This document shows positions 4,788-6,930 of a stretch of 6,930 bases of DNA, piece after piece (within the stretch, counting starts at the first letter, position 1; the number at the start of each line of letters is the position of its first letter). The notes beneath the pieces were generated by a model. The model was not told where the DNA came from and searched no databases. It saw nothing but the letters and a program-made list of their open reading frames with translations. The DNA is from Anaerococcus sp. (lineage in GTDB: Bacteria > Bacillota > Clostridia > Tissierellales > Peptoniphilaceae), in assembly GCA_030825745.1 (NCBI GenBank), contig JAPJPH010000048.1, positions 1 through 6,930 of the forward strand, written 5' to 3'. The translations under genes were made by a program, and so were the position numbers.

Positions 4788-6014
4788 ATGAATAAAAAAG
4801 ACAGACTAAAAGAGCTAATTTTAGATTTGCACAAGGGAGTTGACGAAGCAAAAGTCAAAGAAGAATTTAAAAAAGAATTCTCAAATGTAAGTAGTTTTGA
4901 AATAAGTCAGCTAGAACAAAACCTAATTCAAGAAGGAATGCCAATCTCTGAGGTTCAAAGATTGTGCAATGTCCATGCAGATGTTTTTGAAGGATCTATA
5001 GAAGATATCCATGTCCTAGATAGTATAGATAGTAAAATGGGTCATCCATTATTTGTTTTTAGAAAAGAAAATCAGGGACTTAGAGAATATATAAACAATG
5101 ATTTTATGCCATTAGTTAAAGTATATAAAAAGGATCCTACAGATGAAAATAGGAAAAACCTCCTAGCTAGTTTAAATTATTTAAAGAAAGTTACTATTCA
5201 TTATGAAAGAAAAGAAAATCTACTATTTCCATACCTAGAACAAAATAATATAACAGGTCCAACCCAAGTTATGTGGGGCAAGGATGATGAGGTTAGGGAC
5301 TTATTTAGACAGCTAAGGGATGAGTCTTTGGATAAGGATCAAATATTAGCTAAGATTGTAAGTTTGATCACTGAGATAGAATCTATGATCAAAAAAGAAG
5401 AGGACATTCTATCTCCACTTTTAGTAAAAAATATAAAAGACTATGAATGGGTTCAAATTGCAAAAGATAGCAGGGACTTTACCTATGTCTTTAATGATGG
5501 AATTGAGGGTGCTTCAACTTCAGATGCTAATACCTGGCTATTAAATAATTCTGATATTAAAAAAGCTAATGATCCAAAAAATGATGTTGATACAAAAGAA
5601 GATTTTATAGATCAAGATTCAGCTATAAAATTGCCATCAGGTATGTTTAAGATAGAAGAGTTAACTAGTATGTTAAATAGTATGCCAATGGAGACAACTT
5701 TTATAGATAAGGATGATAAGGTTAAATTCTTCTCAGAAGGATCTAACCAAATATTTAAAAGAGTTAGGTCAATAATAGGTAGAGATGTAAGAAATTGCCA
5801 TCCACCCAAGGCCTTGCCAGTAGTAGAAAAACTTTTAGAAGATTTTAAAGCTGGTAGAAAGGATCTAGAAATAAGATTTGCTCCAATGGGTGAAAAACTT
5901 GTTTTAGTAAGGTATGCTGCAGTTAGAGATAATGAAGGAAATTACCTAGGAACAGTGGAAACTGTAGAAGAAATTTCTTCAATAATAAAGATGGCAGAAG
6001 AATTTAAAAGGTAG
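4788..6014 (+). CDS. DUF438-hemerythrin (HHE)-PAS domain protein, probable redox or gas sensor
   Basis: The 408-residue soluble protein has three parts. Residues about 1-70 match DUF438, including LEQNLIQEGMPISEVQRLC (42-60). Residues about 80-235 form a hemerythrin-like four-helix segment with GHPLF (85-89), HYERKENLLFPYLE (138-151), GPTQVMWGKDDEVR (157-170) and KKEEDILSPLL (202-212). After a polar acidic linker (about 240-280), a PAS domain of the PAS_10 type spans about 288-397, with GRDVRNCHPPKA (331-342) and VRDNEGNYLGTVE (379-391). Hemerythrin domains bind a non-haem di-iron site for O2 or NO; PAS domains bind cofactors or ligands. There is no output domain, so its partner is unknown. 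In relatives I recall, the start of the iron domain reads GHPxHTF; here the second His position is Phe (F89), so iron binding may be altered. It has strong GGAGG (4779-4783) and likely forms a single-gene unit under regulated promoters. Confidence 0.92.
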   Translation: MNKKDRLKELILDLHKGVDEAKVKEEFKKEFSNVSSFEISQLEQNLIQEGMPISEVQRLCNVHADVFEGSIEDIHVLDSIDSKMGHPLFVFRKENQGLREYINNDFMPLVKVYKKDPTDENRKNLLASLNYLKKVTIHYERKENLLFPYLEQNNITGPTQVMWGKDDEVRDLFRQLRDESLDKDQILAKIVSLITEIESMIKKEEDILSPLLVKNIKDYEWVQIAKDSRDFTYVFNDGIEGASTSDANTWLLNNSDIKKANDPKNDVDTKEDFIDQDSAIKLPSGMFKIEELTSMLNSMPMETTFIDKDDKVKFFSEGSNQIFKRVRSIIGRDVRNCHPPKALPVVEKLLEDFKAGRKDLEIRFAPMGEKLVLVRYAAVRDNEGNYLGTVETVEEISSIIKMAEEFKR

Positions 6015-6044
6015 ATAAAAAATTATATTATGTAAAATCTTTTT

Positions 6045-6086
6045 AAAAAGTATAATGTATATAGAAAAATACGTTGTACTTTTTTT
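6045..6086 (+). terminator. Possible low-GC terminator or attenuator hairpin between the sensor gene and the aminopeptidase
   Basis: AAAAAGTA (6045-6052) and TACTTTTT (6077-6084) are perfect reverse complements. An inner GTAT/ATAC pair (6057-6060, 6069-6072) is separated from them by symmetric 4-base internal loops, and a run of seven Ts covers 6080-6086. Stem GC is very low, so as a terminator it would be weak. It is the only terminator-like structure after the stop codon at 6014. Its left arm overlaps a TATAAT, so the region may instead be a promoter. Confidence 0.35.
6051..6056 (+). promoter_or_regulatory. Candidate -10 element for the Xaa-Pro aminopeptidase gene
   Basis: A perfect TATAAT lies 51 bp upstream of the ATG at 6108, right after the 12-bp palindrome C-TTTTT-AAAAA-G (6039-6050). 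The -35 region at 17 bp (TTATGT, 6028-6033) is poor. If used, transcription would start near 6063. Confidence 0.35.
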
Positions 6087-6107
6087 ATTTCAATTTAAGG
6101 AGATTAT

Positions 6108-6930
6108 ATGAATATTAATGAAAGAATTAATCAGTTAAGAACTTTGATGAAAGATAGGAAAATTGAAGCCTACATAGTAGAGACTTCAGATCCTCACCAG
6201 TCAGAATATTTGGCAGATTATTATAAAACACGTGAGTTTATATCAGGCTTTACTGGATCTTTTGGTACTGCAGTTATAACCATGGATAAGGCTTTCTTGT
6301 GGACAGATTCTAGATATTTTCTTCAAGCTGGAAAACAGCTAAAAAACTCAGAGTTTGAACTTATGAAATTAAATGTAGAAGGATATCCAACAGTAGTAGA
6401 ATTCTTGAAGGAAAATGTAAGTGAATTTGGAAAAATTGCCTTTGATGGGTCTAACTTTTCAGTAAAAGAATATAAAAACTTAAGCGAGAATATGGGATCT
6501 AGAATCCTCATTTCTGATGTAGATTATATATCTCAAATATGGACTGATAGACCTGCCCTAACAAAAAACAAGGCTTTTATAATGGATGAGGCTTATAGTG
6601 GAGAAAGTATTAACGATAGGTTAGAAAGACTTAGGGAACAATTAGCAAAAAGAGATTGTGATTATACCTTCCTAGGATCTCCAGAAGATATTTGTTATTT
6701 GCTAAACCTTAGAGGTTATGATGTTGACTACAACCCAGTCATTCTATCTTTTATGCTAATTTCTGCAGATGAAGCATCTCTATGTATAGATGAAGATAAG
6801 TTAACATCTGAAGTTAGAACATATCTAGAAGAAGCAAATATAAAGATATATCCATATGAGCATATATATAACTTGTTAAAAAATATTCCTGGTAAAAATA
6901 GGATTTATCTAGATCCTAAAAGAACAAATG
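6108..6930 (+). CDS. Xaa-Pro aminopeptidase (aminopeptidase P, M24B), N-terminal 274 residues; C-terminus beyond the window
   Basis: The frame opens at ATG 6108 after AAGGAGA (6097-6103) and stays open to the right edge. Residues about 27-80 carry the family block SDPHQSEYLADYYKTREF, then SGFTGSFGTAVIT and LWTDSRYFLQAGKQL, the first creatinase-type N-terminal domain. A second related domain begins around residue 150 and includes EDICYLLNLRGYDVDYNPV, where relatives read WLLNxRGxDxxYNPV. This matches the large (~590-residue) three-domain aminopeptidase P subgroup. These enzymes cut the N-terminal residue from peptides whose second residue is Pro, using two metal ions held by a C-terminal pita-bread domain that is not in the window, so catalytic residues cannot be checked. 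No signal peptide is seen; it is probably cytosolic and acts in peptide recycling. Transcription is probably from its own promoter or read-through from the sensor gene. Confidence 0.93.
   Translation, partial: MNINERINQLRTLMKDRKIEAYIVETSDPHQSEYLADYYKTREFISGFTGSFGTAVITMDKAFLWTDSRYFLQAGKQLKNSEFELMKLNVEGYPTVVEFLKENVSEFGKIAFDGSNFSVKEYKNLSENMGSRILISDVDYISQIWTDRPALTKNKAFIMDEAYSGESINDRLERLREQLAKRDCDYTFLGSPEDICYLLNLRGYDVDYNPVILSFMLISADEASLCIDEDKLTSEVRTYLEEANIKIYPYEHIYNLLKNIPGKNRIYLDPKRTN

Noticed and set aside
5612..6511. Minus-strand frames within the sensor gene and the aminopeptidase gene
   Set aside because: Antisense shadows of well-supported genes.

Overview
The window looks like an ordinary chromosomal stretch of a very AT-rich Gram-positive bacterium. 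Leu is often coded CTA, Arg AGA/AGG and Gly GGA, Shine-Dalgarno sites are strong GGAGG types, and terminators are hairpins followed by T-runs. Protein content (YchF, a type II thymidine kinase, a methionine aminopeptidase with the streptococcal-type motif, a DUF438-hemerythrin-PAS protein) fits a Firmicute. An anaerobic coccus of the Anaerococcus/Peptoniphilus group is my best guess, as an inference from gene style only. I see no mobile element, CRISPR array, tRNA or rRNA.

Layout. Bases 1-1171 (minus) hold the N-terminal ~390 residues of a UvrD/Rep-type helicase whose C-terminus lies beyond the left edge. A 76-bp divergent spacer separates it from a nitroreductase-like gene (plus), which is followed by a hairpin terminator and almost immediately by a type I methionine aminopeptidase (map, plus, best start a TTG at 2089). 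A shared bidirectional terminator separates map from the convergent pair ychF-tdk (minus; 7 bp between the genes, so very likely one transcript). A 142-bp divergent regulatory region lies between ychF and a DUF438-hemerythrin-PAS sensor-like gene (plus). A 93-bp spacer with a low-GC hairpin then leads to an M24 Xaa-Pro aminopeptidase (plus) cut by the right edge.

How the genes relate. Two peptidases (map and the aminopeptidase P-like enzyme), a ribosome-associated ATPase (YchF), a nucleoside salvage kinase (Tdk) and a DNA helicase are housekeeping functions. Nothing suggests that they form a pathway. The nitroreductase and the hemerythrin-PAS protein are the two likely redox or gas-related genes, but they are 2.7 kb apart and no link between them is visible.

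The most interesting part is non-coding: the 4646-4787 region. It contains three separate perfect inverted repeats laid over promoter elements. One is a 17-bp palindrome inside a 20-bp promoter spacer, the arrangement typical of MerR-family control. Other points of interest are a helicase start with no Shine-Dalgarno site and a -10 element positioned for leaderless transcription, two start-codon corrections, and an unusual abundance of CTAG tetranucleotides. I did not find convincing evidence of a novel multi-gene system.
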